Part shown: positions 1-10,244 of the stretch, in pieces | Position numbering within the stretch: position 1 is the first letter of the stretch | Layout: each line of letters starts with the position of its first letter | Source of the DNA: Entoloma clypeatum | Lineage: Eukaryota > Basidiomycota > Agaricomycetes > Agaricales > Entolomataceae | Assembly (NCBI GenBank): GCA_963565915.1 | Contig: OY751486.1 | Location: forward strand, 62,001 to 126,000 | Direction of reading: 5' to 3' | Length of the DNA: 64,000 bases | Program-made: the position numbers and the translations under genes | The notes under the pieces: model-generated | What the model was told of the DNA's origin: nothing | Database searches by the model: none | What the model saw: the letters and a program-made list of their open reading frames with translations, nothing else

Positions 1-1779
1 TTGCCGCGTAGCGAGCCCGATGACGAGCCACGAGTACCCACTCCAGAGCCTGAGCAAGTACCAGATCGACCGATCAGGGAACGACGAGTTCGGAGAATGC
101 CAGACAGCATCTATGGGGAAGACACCCCTGCTTCTGATCTTGAAAAAATGGATCGAAGACGTAGATTGGGCGGTCAAACGGCATGGATGAACGATCTCCT
201 GATGGAAGCAATCTCCATCCAAGTAGGCATCATCGAAATGTCACACAAAGACATATACTCTCTTCCGAACAAAGAAGATTGGTATGCGGCAGAACGAAAA
301 GAGCTAGACATGCTCAAAAGCCGCGGGGTGATCACGGAGTTAGTACCCCTACCTACAGGGAGGAAAGCTCTAAGGAACAAATGGGTTTACAACGAAAAAT
401 CCGACGGGCGTTTGAAAGCGCGCCTTGTTGCAAAAGGTTTCTCACAGGTAGAAGGGATTGACTTCGATCAGATCTTCTCACCAGTAGTGAGATACGAGAC
501 CGTCCGATTAATTCTGGCATTGACAGCCCTTGAAGGGTGGTTCATGACACTCTTGGACGTCTCAGCAGCCTTCCTCTATGGAACACTCCGTGAGGTAATT
601 TACATGCAACAGCCTGAGGGCTACATAGTAAAAGGAAAAGAAAACCTCGTGTACCGACTATACAAAGCCCTATACGGACTCAAGCAGGCCGCATTAGCCT
701 GGTGGAGGGAACTCGATTCCTCCATGAAAAAGCTCGGCTTTGTCCGGCTTCACTCCGATGCGGGAGTTTTCATTCACACAAGTACCAAAGGGGAAACTGT
801 GATCGCCGTCATTTATGTCGATGACTCTGCTTTTCTCGGCACAAACCAGGAATACACGCTGGAAAAAAAGAAGGCCTTCATGACAACATGGGAATGTAGG
901 GACCTAGGCCACCTAGTCCCTGATGGGGAACCAAAAGAATTTCTCTCTATCCAAATAAGGCAACGTGGGAAGAGGATCTTCATTGATCAAGTACCCTACC
1001 TTGAGAAAATTCTCGCACGCATGGGGATGAGCGAATCTAATGCCACCCATACCCCACTCCCAACGGGCTACAAACCCATGAAATCTGAAGATGAACCCAA
1101 TGTGGAACTCAGATCCAAATACCAATCCATCATCGGATCATTATTGTACTTAATGATCGGGACAAGACCCGACATTTGTTTCGCCGTAATCAAAATGTCC
1201 CAATTTTCCGCAAACCCTACCAAACGCCATTCAGAAGTGGCAAGGGATATTTGCAGGTATTTGAAGGCAACAAAAAATTACGCGATCATGTACGATGGTG
1301 ATTCTGGGAAAGAAATCTACACATTCACAGACTCCGATTGGGCGTCAGACGAAAACACCAGGAAGTCCACCACTGGTTACTTCGTATCGCTGGCATCTGG
1401 AGCAGTAACCTGGGTTTCATCGGCGCAAAAAACCATTGCCCTCTCTTCCACGGAAGCAGAATACATGGCGCTATCAGATTGCAGTCGCGCAGTAACATGG
1501 CTTAGAAGCATGCTTGCCGAGCTTGGAATGCAGATCAGATCAGTACCGATCTACGGAGATAACAACGGCTCCGTCTTTATCGCATCCAACCCTGTAACTG
1601 AGAAGCGATCCAAGCACATTGACGTGCGATTCCACTTCGTCAGAGAAAAAGTCTCCGAAGGGATAATTACGGTCGAATTCATTGAAGGAGTGAACAACCC
1701 TGCAGACCTTTTAACTAAGAATCTGGGGAAAATCCTCTTCAACAAGTTTATCCCGTACTTCGGTTTGATAAAAAACTAG
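1..1779 (+). CDS. copia Pol polyprotein, RT and RNase H part (partial)
   Basis: This is the C-terminal part of a copia-type polyprotein, open from the first base of the window, so the true start lies upstream. It makes the reverse transcriptase that copies element RNA to cDNA inside virus-like particles and the RNase H that degrades the template. After an acidic linker (residues 1-50) come the RT motifs: KARLVAKGF, then QIFSPVVR, LDVSAAFLYG with the first catalytic Asp, and YVDDSAFLG, the YxDD box with the other two. RNase H follows, with TDSDW, SSTEAEYMA and a late D in YGDNNG. The frame has no internal stop and ends at a TAG 73 bp before the 3' LTR. Family assignment is certain. Activity cannot be judged because gag, protease and integrase are out of view. 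Confidence 0.95.
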   Translation: MPRSEPDDEPRVPTPEPEQVPDRPIRERRVRRMPDSIYGEDTPASDLEKMDRRRRLGGQTAWMNDLLMEAISIQVGIIEMSHKDIYSLPNKEDWYAAERKELDMLKSRGVITELVPLPTGRKALRNKWVYNEKSDGRLKARLVAKGFSQVEGIDFDQIFSPVVRYETVRLILALTALEGWFMTLLDVSAAFLYGTLREVIYMQQPEGYIVKGKENLVYRLYKALYGLKQAALAWWRELDSSMKKLGFVRLHSDAGVFIHTSTKGETVIAVIYVDDSAFLGTNQEYTLEKKKAFMTTWECRDLGHLVPDGEPKEFLSIQIRQRGKRIFIDQVPYLEKILARMGMSESNATHTPLPTGYKPMKSEDEPNVELRSKYQSIIGSLLYLMIGTRPDICFAVIKMSQFSANPTKRHSEVARDICRYLKATKNYAIMYDGDSGKEIYTFTDSDWASDENTRKSTTGYFVSLASGAVTWVSSAQKTIALSSTEAEYMALSDCSRAVTWLRSMLAELGMQIRSVPIYGDNNGSVFIASNPVTEKRSKHIDVRFHFVREKVSEGIITVEFIEGVNNPADLLTKNLGKILFNKFIPYFGLIKN

Positions 1780-1852
1780 GCGAAACAGAGTACCTATATA
1801 TATGTGGGAAAAAGTAAAGATGTATTTAGAGTATGTACTAAATATGGGGGGG

Positions 1853-2161
1853 TGTTGAAACTTTTCCCATCACGTAGATTAGATTAGATTAGATTACATC
1901 ACGTGACCTTTACATATCTTCATTACATACTTGTTTGGTTGGCACAAACAGTAGTACGGTATATAAGACCAGGAAACTGTCAATATCAACAAGTTGTCTC
2001 TTGACTCTTAACCAGCTCCATCGCTCTTACCAGCCTCAACCGCTCTCACCAGCCTTACCCCTCCAAACCATGTAAGTGACCATAGCGGTATTCTAGAGTA
2101 CTTCCACTGTAGCTATGTTGCTCAGTACACCTGTGGCTAGCACCCAGGTGGAACTTCAACA
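1853..2161 (+). repeat. 3' LTR of copia A1
   Basis: The 309-bp LTR is bounded by perfect short inverted ends TGTTGAA and TTCAACA and preceded by the polypurine tract. It contains GGTATATAAG (TATA-like, about 1958-1967). Near its 3' end, at 2069-2076, is ATGTAAGT, a consensus splice donor that coincides with a start-stop ATG-TAA. The same LTR recurs at 24979, 30524, 47746 and 49612. Confidence 0.95.
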
Positions 2162-3063
2162 TTTCCCCATCACCATTCTGCCTCATGTAGTTAAATGATA
2201 TACTCATCTTGTTGATGCTCGAGCTCCTACGCCAGCCGAGAACCACACTGCTCTCCTCCTCGTTTATTTCTGTGTCTGGTGTCTGCGTTTGCAACACTCA
2301 CACTCAGCTTGTCGGATTGCCTTTGTCGTCCACCTTGCAGGTGGAGACGGAGGAGGCGGAGGCAGCGAAGCGCGGCTCAGACACAGTGCTTCGGAGACAA
2401 TGTCAATTACTCACAGTTAAATCAGAGGAAAGAATGTTTGATGATTAAATACTATTTGTGACCGACCTTCGTTACGGTGATATTTTATTCAGAGCAAGTC
2501 CTCATCCTATTTAATTGTAGTTTAATCCTTTATAATTTAATATCATTGCACTTAGTGAGCAATATGAGTGCTCACCGTGTCCACTGAGTGCATATTTTCT
2601 TCGTTGATCATTGTGAAGCCAAATGAAGGTTTCGGGTTTTTCCCGATGCCGTGTTTCGTCGCCGCGTTTGAATGGGCGCGCAGGGCTCTGAACAGGTGTG
2701 GGGCGGGGGCTGGGCGGACAAACGTGGGCGTGGGGTGGAGGGTGGGCACGGGGGGGTATGACCGACCTATATCTACTTCCCCAACCCGAACGGTGATCGA
2801 GAGCATAGGCAGGAAGCGCGGTGTTTTGTCGCCGCGTGTGAATGGGCATCTTGATGGGCATGTGAGGCTTTGAACAGGTGTGGGGCGGGGGCTGGGTGGA
2901 CCAACGTGGGTGTGGGGTGCAGGGTGGGCGCGGGGGCGTATGCTAACCATTGTATATGTTTTTTTTTTTTGACTATTCACAAAATTATGGAACGAAGTGA
3001 GAGAAGGGGGGACATACATGAAAATGGGTTCATGGATATGAACCCTGGTGTAAATTTTAGTGC
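2162..3063. other. non-coding stretch with a GC-rich direct repeat
   Basis: I find no supported gene here. The only structure is a diverged direct repeat of about 125 bp: 2643-2762 and 2816-2942 both run from a GTCGCCGCG box through a GGTGTGGGGCGGGGGCTGGG core. The open frames over it on both strands are by-products of the GC bias. The left end, 2209-2450, has one arginine/glutamate-rich frame with no recognisable domain. Confidence 0.5.
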
Positions 3064-3065
3064 TA

Positions 3066-3683
3066 TGGTGCAGTGCGCCTTACGGCCGCCACTTTTGGAC
3101 AGCGGCGGAATTGCCCGGCAAAAAAAATTCAAATTTGTCATGGGAAGAGCGGGGGCCGCAACAAGGGGTTGGATATCCTACAGTAATTTGCAATAGAAAA
3201 ATACTTTATTGAGTTTTTTTGGGGTGCAGTCAAGCGATATCTTTGGGAGCACTGTGATTACACTTTCGAGACGTTGAAGGAAAACATGCCGGACGCACTT
3301 GCATCAGTATCCGTTGAGACCATCCGGAAATGGGAGCATAGGATGAAAAGATGGATGGAGGCATATCGGGGTGGACTGGATGCGAAACAGGCTCAAATCC
3401 AGGTCAAAGCATTCAGTTCACGGCGCTACACATCGCACAGAAGGGTTCCAGAGCGGGTCGCAGCCCAATTTGACATGTAATTACCTTGTTTGGTACTAGG
3501 CGGCGGAATCGACCACCCCAAAAACAAGAACTTCCACAGTTTTGAGTATTTTGACAAACCGTTTTAGGGTTTTGTTCCTCTCATCAAAACAAGCATTTTG
3601 GCTAAAGGACTAAGAAATCTGACTTTTTTTTCAGGAGGAATTTTGGTTGTACAAAAGTAGCGGCTTTAAGGCGCACTGCACCA
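3066..3683 (+). mobile_element. TA-flanked DNA transposon relic with TIRs
   Basis: This is a 618-bp element with imperfect terminal inverted repeats of about 31 bp. The left end begins TGGTGCAGTGCGCCTTA, and the right end is its reverse complement with a few differences. TA lies directly outside both ends (3064-3065 and 3684-3685), the duplication expected of Tc1/mariner/pogo-type (IS630-related) transposons. It retains only the last part of a transposase gene, so it is an internally deleted, non-autonomous derivative. Confidence 0.75.
3187..3480 (+). pseudogene. C-terminal fragment of a DDE-type transposase
   Basis: The last roughly 97 codons of a transposase lie inside the TIR element. The recognisable start is IEFFWGAVKRYL at 3208-3243, which resembles the segment carrying the last catalytic acidic residue of eukaryotic DDE transposases. 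A basic, tryptophan-rich C-terminus with SVETIRKWEHRM follows, and the frame ends at TAA. There is no start codon and no N-terminal DNA-binding or first catalytic region, so it cannot make a functional enzyme. The exact superfamily is inferred from the TA duplication and the motif. Confidence 0.6.
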
Positions 3684-3957
3684 TACAAAATAATATATTT
3701 TTTCATGTATGTTTGCCCTTCCATCAGTTCCTGTACATTACATGCGACGGGGGGAACCGCCGAACATAGGTAAACCACGCCCAACTGATGTGCCGAGATC
3801 TACGTGATCGGCAGGTCAAACCAAAAATAGATTGATTTGAACAGGCACGGAAAGGAACCAAATTGAGCGAGGGCGGGAGCGGGAAAAGTTGGAAGGCATG
3901 GGGAGATTAATCAATCACATGAGTATCACCTACTGGGACCAGCAGATCGGGCAGATC

Positions 3958-3985
3958 GGTGATATATCATGTCTGATATATCACC
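3958..3985. repeat. perfect 12-bp inverted repeat
   Basis: GGTGATATATCA and TGATATATCACC face each other across a 4-base spacer. A third half-site (TGATATATCACC) lies at 4043-4054. It could be the abutting ends of a small element or a dyad binding site; nothing nearby decides between them. Confidence 0.55.
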
Positions 3986-4193
3986 CAGCTACCTGTGATT
4001 AATGCTGTGGATGCAACACGATCGTGCTAAGGTATTAGGATTTGATATATCACCCCTACTGACTAGGCTGTACATATTGCCCTATATATATACTCTGTAC
4101 TTAGTATGGCGAGACATGGAAATCGGAAACACCACAATATATAAAAAAAACTATGGCGTTTGGCAGCAATTGATGATAAATATTAAAGACACA

Positions 4194-4400
4194 CTACATG
4201 GAAGTGCCAGCCTGAAAGCCGGATGTACCAGCAAGTCGTGCTTCCAGTACCTGAATCTGTCGCACGAGATCATCCATTCTTTTGTCCGCTTCGTTCTTCT
4301 CTTTCTGCACTTCCTGGGCCCTCTCATCTGCTTCCCTCTTCCCTTTCTCTGCTTCATCCTTCCCTTTCCGTGCTTCCTCTGCATCAGCAAAACCTGGAGA
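4194..4400 (-). pseudogene. coiled-coil-encoding fragment, left copy
   Basis: On the minus strand this encodes a highly charged stretch rich in EAR, GKDEA and KREA repeats, predicted by eye to form a coiled coil. The DNA between about 4331 and 4385 is closely related to 6661-6712, which encodes a similar stretch in the same orientation. I do not recognise a family. It may be an exon fragment of an unknown gene, duplicated on both sides of the palindrome that lies between the copies. Confidence 0.3.
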
Positions 4401-4439
4401 CGCTGGGGAGTGTCCAGAGCACTCTGGAGCGCCATAGCA

Positions 4440-4612
4440 CTGTAGCGAAGGGTTCTGATTTGAGAGCGCTCTGTAGCAACCTGCCATCACTCTGTAGCAA
4501 CCTGTAGCAATCTGCCATCACTATGTAGCAATCTGTAGCAACCTGCCATTCCTCTGTAGTGCTACAGAGCAACCTCTCATGACTTTGTATCACTACAGAC
4601 TGTGTTGCTTCA
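4440..4612. repeat. CTGTAGCAA short-repeat cluster, left
   Basis: Tandem, slightly degenerate units of CTGTAGCAACCTGCCATCA-type sequence. The reverse complement of a similar CTACA/TTGCTA-rich tract lies at about 6500-6620. In both places the tract sits between a coiled-coil-like fragment and the GC-rich palindrome. Confidence 0.5.
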
Positions 4613-4734
4613 ATGCTATCAATTGCCATAATATTGGCTCATTCATTGCATTCACTTGTAACACACGAAAGTGAATATCAAAAATCGATCTCATTTGTGG
4701 GCGAATTCTACCAGACTACGAAACTATGGGAGAA

Positions 4735-6240
4735 ATACCGAATGTCGCGCCAAACCCGAGTCAAGTCCCCCCGCCCCACGCGTCAGGTCCCCCGTCGTCC
4801 CCGCGTGCGCTGTGTCGTTCCCCCGCCGTCCTCGTGTCTCGTATGCCGTGCTTCAGCACGTCCCGCCCCTTTCCCGTGTCCTGCCAAAGAGAAGTCCCCC
4901 GCCCCACGGGTCCCTCGGCAATGCGTTGTTACCCGTCCCTCGACCAGGCGTTGCCACGTCCCCTCGGGGCCAATTCGCATGTTTCGCGGTTCCTGTGTCC
5001 CCCCCGCCGTTCCTCGCGCGTGTCCTGCCGTTTTCGCGTGTTCTGGACCGTTCCCCGCCGTCCTCGCGTCTTGTATGCCGTGCTTCGTGTCCCGCCGTGC
5101 TCACGTGTCTCGTCAGTGGCCTGTTTCTAACGTGAAGGCGGGGTGCTTACCTAGGTAGGTGGGTCCGCGGCCCTCGTTTGAAGGGAGGGAGGAGGCATCG
5201 ACCGAGGAAGGAGTGGAGGCAGGTGGAGGGAGATGATGGGGGAAGGCAAGAAGTCGTGAAGTGGAGCTCGGTTATTGACAAACAATCGGCATGTTCCGGA
5301 CCAGGCACCATGATGAAATATCGGAGCTTGCCGAACCTGGCAACGGCCGAAAGTCCAAGAATATTCTAAGTCCCCATTATTGCCCCCATCACGTCTTCTT
5401 ACCTCCCCCCATCACCTCCCTCCACTTGCCTCGACTCCCTCCTGCGTCGATGCCTCCTCCCTCCGAGGGCCATGAACCCACCTATTCAGGTAAGCATCCC
5501 GCCCACGTCAGAAACAGGCCACTGACGAGACACGTGAGAACGGCGGGACATGAAGCACGGCATACAGACGTGAGGACGGCGGGGGAACGACACGGCGCAC
5601 GCGAGGACGGTGGGAAACGGTACAGAACACGCGAAAACGGCAGGACACGCACGAGGAACGGCGGAGGGAATGCAGGAACGGCGGGACATGTGAATAGGCC
5701 CCGAGGTGTGGCCACGCCTGCTGAGGGACGGGTAACTACGCATTGCCGAGGGACACGTGGGGCGGGGGACTTCTCTTTGGCAGGACACGGGAAAGGGGCG
5801 GGACGTGCTGAAGCACGGCATACGAGACACGAGGACGGCGGGGGAACGACACAGCGCACGCGAGGACGGCGGGGCACGCGAGAACAGCGGGGAATGGTAC
5901 AGAACACGCCAAAACGGCAGGACACGCGCAAGGAACGGCGGAGGGAACGCGGGAACAGCGGGAGGTGCGCGAGAAACAGCACCCGAGACACCAGAACGGC
6001 GGGGGTGGGACACCGCGAGGAACGAACGACACGAGATACGCGAGAACGGCGGGGGAATGGTACAGCACATGCGAGACCAGCAGGCCACGCGCGAGGAACG
6101 GCACCCGAGACGCCAGAACGGCGGCAGGCACACGCGGGAGGGGCGGAACGGGGGCGGCAACGGTGAGCGAAGGGCGGGACATATCTGAATACGGCCAGGG
6201 GCCAGGTGATGAACGACCAGGTAGCATATATACAGGAAGC
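4735..6240. repeat. 1.5-kb GC-rich fold-back palindrome with minisatellite arms
   Basis: A left arm (about 4735-5290) and right arm (about 5345-6240) are imperfect reverse complements around a centre near 5310-5340. For example, 4850-4990 matches the reverse complement of about 5690-5840, and 5150-5270 matches that of about 5385-5500. Both arms are built of degenerate units around the core ACGGCGGGACACGCGAGG. Long open frames run on both strands because the repeat lacks stop-forming triplets; they have no domain similarity and I do not call them genes. The structure fits a fold-back element or an inverted minisatellite duplication. Confidence 0.7.
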
Positions 6241-6399
6241 TAGGGGTAACTGTTCACGCATTTTTGTATGAGGGCCGTGTTTCAGTACATGTCAGTTCCA
6301 ATGCATTTTCTGTTTTCGGAGCACAATGTTCTTTTTTCCCGTGCTCTCGTGGCATCATCAGTTATCGTGCTTGGTTTTTTTGTCTGCAAGATTAATACA

Positions 6400-6620
6400 C
6401 TTGGTGAGTATGGCTTACTAGGTTACTATGATGATTTGGCAGTTCCATGGTATGAAGTATTACAAGGCTATGGCTTACTAGGCTACTACAATACTAAGGC
6501 AGTTCTATGTTACAACGCTACATCTTGCTACATCTTGCTACAGCCCTAAGTTACACTGCTACAACATGCTATGGCACTACACCACACTACAGGTTTGATA
6601 GTGTTTGCTACAGTTTGCTA
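6400..6620. repeat. CTACA-rich short-repeat cluster, right
   Basis: Repeats of GCTTACTAGGCTACTA and CTACATCTTGCTACA type. The part around 6600-6640 (TTTGCTATGAGCCCAAATCAGGG) is an approximate reverse complement of about 4445-4480, so it belongs with the left cluster as outer flanks of the palindrome. Confidence 0.4.
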
Positions 6621-6802
6621 TGAGCCCAAATCAGGGTTTGCTGATGTGCCGCCTCTTCCGCTTCCCTCTTCCCTTGGTCTGCTTCGTCCTTCCCTTTCCG
6701 TGCTTCCTCTGCCATCTCTTCCGCTTCCATCTTCCTCTTCTGTGTTTCTCTCATTTTCATCAGTGCTTGCTCAACAGCTTGTTCGGCTTGCGATATCTGC
6801 AA
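6608..6802 (-). pseudogene. coiled-coil-encoding fragment, right copy
   Basis: This minus-strand open frame encodes a run of Glu/Lys/Ala-rich heptad-like sequence, closely related at DNA level to the fragment at 4194-4400. The function is unknown. Both copies could be exons of the same diverged gene family; no full gene model can be supported. Confidence 0.3.
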
Positions 6803-6833
6803 TTATTCGTTAGTCAACCAAAGCAGTGGCTCA

Positions 6834-7677
6834 TTAATAAGAGTTATACTGAAGAATTAACCGCAGATATGCGCTCTTCGAAAGTATTCTTGATTTCTTC
6901 GACAAGCGCCGTTCGTCGGGTATAAATTTGAAACTGCCTGTACTTGCCCCCAATTTCGTCATAAACCTCCACTTCTGCATTGTGTTGGTGAGTTCGTTCA
7001 ATAGAGTGCACATGGTATAAGACCTGTGTCCCAGAAAAATGGTGTTCGAGGACAGAATGTCAGAGAACCAGAAGCATTGGCATTTGAAGAGCCGATACTT
7101 GTCACTATGGTCATGTACCACCTTCGCGATGATAGCCAGATCAAGAAGGGTGATAGAAACCTTCTCGCAGTTTAGCTTCGCAGTTTAGCTTTTCGATGCA
7201 CTTGTCGGCGATCGGCCACCCTTGCGTGGTCCTGACGTGATTGCGGGCAGGAAGCTTCTTCACGAGCGCCAGAGAGGATTGAGATAAGCATGTGGAGATG
7301 TCATGAAGAGGCTTTTGGTCGGGGGCATCATCGATGCGAGTGGGAAGAGGTTCTCCAGCGGCGCATTCGATGCGGAGGTAGCGCGTCTGGTCTAGGTCTG
7401 GAAGTAAAACCTCGGCGATGAGATACTCGTGTTCGGGGTGTTTCCTTTCTTTGTAGCGGCGCACCGCTGCGACTTTAAGGGAAGGTATGGAAGCACAATG
7501 CACAGGGCCGGAGTCAGGATCATGGGAACAGTACAGATGAAGGAGGGAACGCTCCCAGTCCTCGATGCTAACATCTACTGGGAATTCCTCAGTATAAAAA
7601 GGTTTTGCTGACATGCCTAGGATACGTCCAAAGGTATGAAAAAAGTTTCGGAGTGAGGCAAAGGCGTTTCCAGGCAT
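6834..7677 (-). pseudogene. unknown fungal protein gene, frameshifted by a 13-bp duplication
   Basis: I do not recognise this protein. The start chosen is the ATG at 7677, because the longer frame begins only at a non-ATG codon. About 165 residues can be read, with a DWERSLLHLY segment and HPEHEYLIAEVL, before the frame shifts. The downstream frame (7160 to 6834) continues naturally with SITLLDLAIIAKVVHDH and FKCQCFWF. The shift is caused by an exact 13-bp tandem duplication at 7166-7191: removing one unit brings the two frames into register (13 leaves remainder 1, and the frames differ by exactly that). The gene was therefore intact recently, or the duplication is an assembly error. It has no visible domain, signal peptide or membrane span. 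Confidence 0.5.
7166..7191. repeat. 13-bp exact tandem duplication
   Basis: CGCAGTTTAGCTT occurs twice back to back (7166-7178 and 7179-7191). It is the cause of the frameshift in the minus-strand gene at 6834-7677. Confidence 0.95.
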
Positions 7678-7739
7678 CTTGGATGCAAAGTGAGAGTGGC
7701 TTTTAAATGTGCCAAACGAAGTTGTAACACGCTGCAACC

Positions 7740-10240
7740 ACGCATGAAAGTGCAGGGGAAAGTTTGCTCGTGTTGTGGGTCACCAAACACGCCAGTACGG
7801 TGTACCTGATATCGTCCCTGAACCCGCCGTCGACGCCGAATCTCAAGGATGAGAAGAAGGCAGTTGAGCCAGGAGGCGGAGCGGAGGAGACGGGCCGTGA
7901 GGGTGAAGTCTGTCAGGGGGAGAGCGACAGGGATGATTGGTGGCTGTTGGACAAGGTCAAGTCATTCTATAAAGATGCATCACCTTTGCATCCAAGGTGC
8001 GTTGTAATCCTGCAGTATTTATCTGCTCTCTTGTTCGTCAAAGCCATAGCGTGCATCCTAGAGCTCCCCACATTCAGCCAACTTTTCTGGCTTGCAGCTC
8101 AAAGTTGTCTCGGCCATAATATTGTCCGACGTGTGGGGGTTGTGAAAGTTGGTCTTTCGGGAGTGCAGGTGTGTTGGGTAACTTGCTCTGGTTCCCCTCT
8201 GTAGCCTCAAATCGACAACTGAAGGCACCGGCTGATTGGAGTGTCCGTCGCCAAGGTATGTTCCCAAGCCGCCAACACCAACTCGTCCTCATTCCTGCCA
8301 GTCAAAAAGCATGCAATTCCTCGACTTGTTGCAGAACAACCTCGACAAAAAATCGGCCCCCCCCCCTTCTTCTCATATTGATCAATATCCCAGGTTAATC
8401 AAATGTGCTCGTTTCTTACCGATTCCATCGCCGTCGCCATTCCCGTCGCTCGAGAAGATTGAGAGTGCTGTTGAAGGGGAAATGGCTACTCTAAGGTCGA
8501 TCAGCTCTCGGCGTTCGCTTCCATAGTCACTCGCGTCGTTCTTGAAGTTGGGATACAAGGTATCCTTGGCAGTCAGGCAAAGTCGACAGTGTGTAACGTG
8601 CACGTACGTCTACCTCATTCCCCCCAATATTTTTACCCCTCCGACTGATGAATCGGATGTTAGAAAAGAGGTTCCAACCTTACGGATCAAGTACGGTCAA
8701 TCTCAAGGCCATTGCATGGGGATCTCAGTGAGCTCGTCAATGTCGATATCCCCAAATACCCCAACAGGACTCAGCTCATCGTCGACCTCAGCTCCCCATC
8801 GCTCCCCCTCTCCCTCCTCTCCATCCGCTCCGATGTCACCTTTGTCCTGGCCTCCGCCTCCACTTCCACCGTAGGCAGCCACCAAATGCAACAGTCCATG
8901 TAAGGTCATTATAATGTTTGCAGTAATTCCTGACCAGCTTGTGTTAATGTTTGCCTCATTATATTGGCTCTTGTCTGCTACCTGTTGCTTCCCTCCCTCG
9001 TCATAATTCTGTTCTTCCCCTCATTATAAATGTTCCCATTATAATTCCCCCTCGTTATGATGAAGGCCCTCGGCTATCACCGAACTCACGCCACATCTCG
9101 TCGTTGCCATCAACAGTGAGCAAGGACAACGCAGACCGTGTCCTCAAGATGTTGCTGTAGCCTTAATTATTTTGATCCAGAATAAAAAAAAATGTTCTCG
9201 TCGCGCGATCATGCGACAAGAACACCAATTATGATAGTGAAGAGAATTACATATGGAGGGACCCCACCCTCAAGCGCGTAACTACCGCCCCTCGGCCCCC
9301 TCTTGATTCTCTCCCACCCGCCTTCGTGTGTAGCCAACCCTGCCCCCTCCCCCCCTCGCGCTCGCGTGTGCGTTGAGCCTATCGCTGGACGGGGCGGTCA
9401 CGGTTTACAGTCGTGGACGCGTGAGGCTCGCCCGCGCGTCTCCTGTCGATGGGGTGATCAGCAAGGTATGGTTGTGACGGGATGTGGTGTACATAGGGCT
9501 TACCGAGTCGCGCTTGGTGGTTGTCATGTACGGGGAGTTCTGGGGAACGAGGAGGGGGGAAAGGTGATGGGGGAAGAAACGAGAGGTGACAAGGCACTTG
9601 GATTCGTCTTCAATATTCGGAAGTTGCCGAGGTCAAGGCCTAATCGGTTGCGTGACCTCAACGCCGGAACTTGCCGGACGTTCCCGATTACCATCAGGCT
9701 TTGAATCCGGCACCAACACCCCAGCAACGTCATCAACGATGCTCAATAACGTCCCCGCCCATTCCCCGCGCCTCCCTCTGCCCCCCCCCCCAACTCTCCC
9801 AGGGATTCACGTGCCCTTCCCCGCAATCTCCGCAGCCATCGAATCAGTTCTGCACCTCACCGACGTCAATTAAATTGCATCCAACGCCATCGATGACGCT
9901 CCACAACGTCAGCGCCTCCTCCTGCGTGCTCCCGACGCTACCCACGACCAGACCACGGGTAAGTCTCACTCATCTGTCGGTACGTTTGCTCACTGCACCC
10001 CGCAGGCCCTCACCACTTGAAGGGCAGCAAAGCTATTCAACGCCGCAGAGCACGCTCGGCGACGTTGCAAACGGCGAACCAGGTATGCTCAACTCCCTCC
10101 CTCTGCGAATGCTAGGCACACTCTCTCACGGATTACTTGTTGGCAGGGGTTGACAGGTCGTTTTCCATGGCGTGACCCGCCCCGCTCGCGTCTGACGCTG
10201 ACGCCGCTGCACGCCGCCACGCCCGGACATAACCGCTGCA
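7740..10240. other. stretch without a supportable gene
   Basis: Several short frames occur, none with a recognisable domain, consistent splice pattern or conserved start. A 30-bp near-perfect hairpin lies at about 9193-9222: GTTCTCGTCGC and GCGACAAGAAC flank 8 bases, with one mismatch. 9740-9800 is a C-rich low-complexity tract. Part of this stretch may be the 5' flank of the KDZ transposon that starts near 10245, but I could not find that element's terminal repeats. Confidence 0.4.
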
Positions 10241-10244
10241 CAGA

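Larger units (their letters stand above)
1..2161 (+). mobile_element. Ty1/copia element A1, 3' part
   Basis: This is the 3' half of an LTR retrotransposon of the Ty1/copia (Pseudoviridae-type) order; its 5' end lies outside the window. Visible parts in order are reverse transcriptase, RNase H, a G-rich polypurine tract at about 1843-1851 and a 309-bp 3' LTR. Two further copies of the family occur in the window (24979-30832 and 44351-49922) and are about 98% alike by eye. Copy A1 keeps an arginine codon (CGA at 154-156) where the other two have TGA, so it is the least damaged of the three over the part that can be compared. The target duplication cannot be checked because the 5' flank is missing. 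Confidence 0.93.

Noticed and set aside
2069..2076. ATG-TAA in the copia LTR as a conserved regulatory uORF
   Set aside because: The LTR at 49612 has lost the ATG but keeps GTAAGT, so the donor function is the likelier conserved feature.
4783..6261. Long overlapping Arg/Pro-rich open frames on both strands
   Set aside because: They follow the GC-rich minisatellite unit of the palindrome, overlap on both strands and contain no domain; stop codons are absent because of composition.
9193..9222. Short hairpin as a terminator
   Set aside because: This is eukaryotic DNA with no adjacent gene; a single 11-bp near-perfect inverted repeat is not enough to assign a role.
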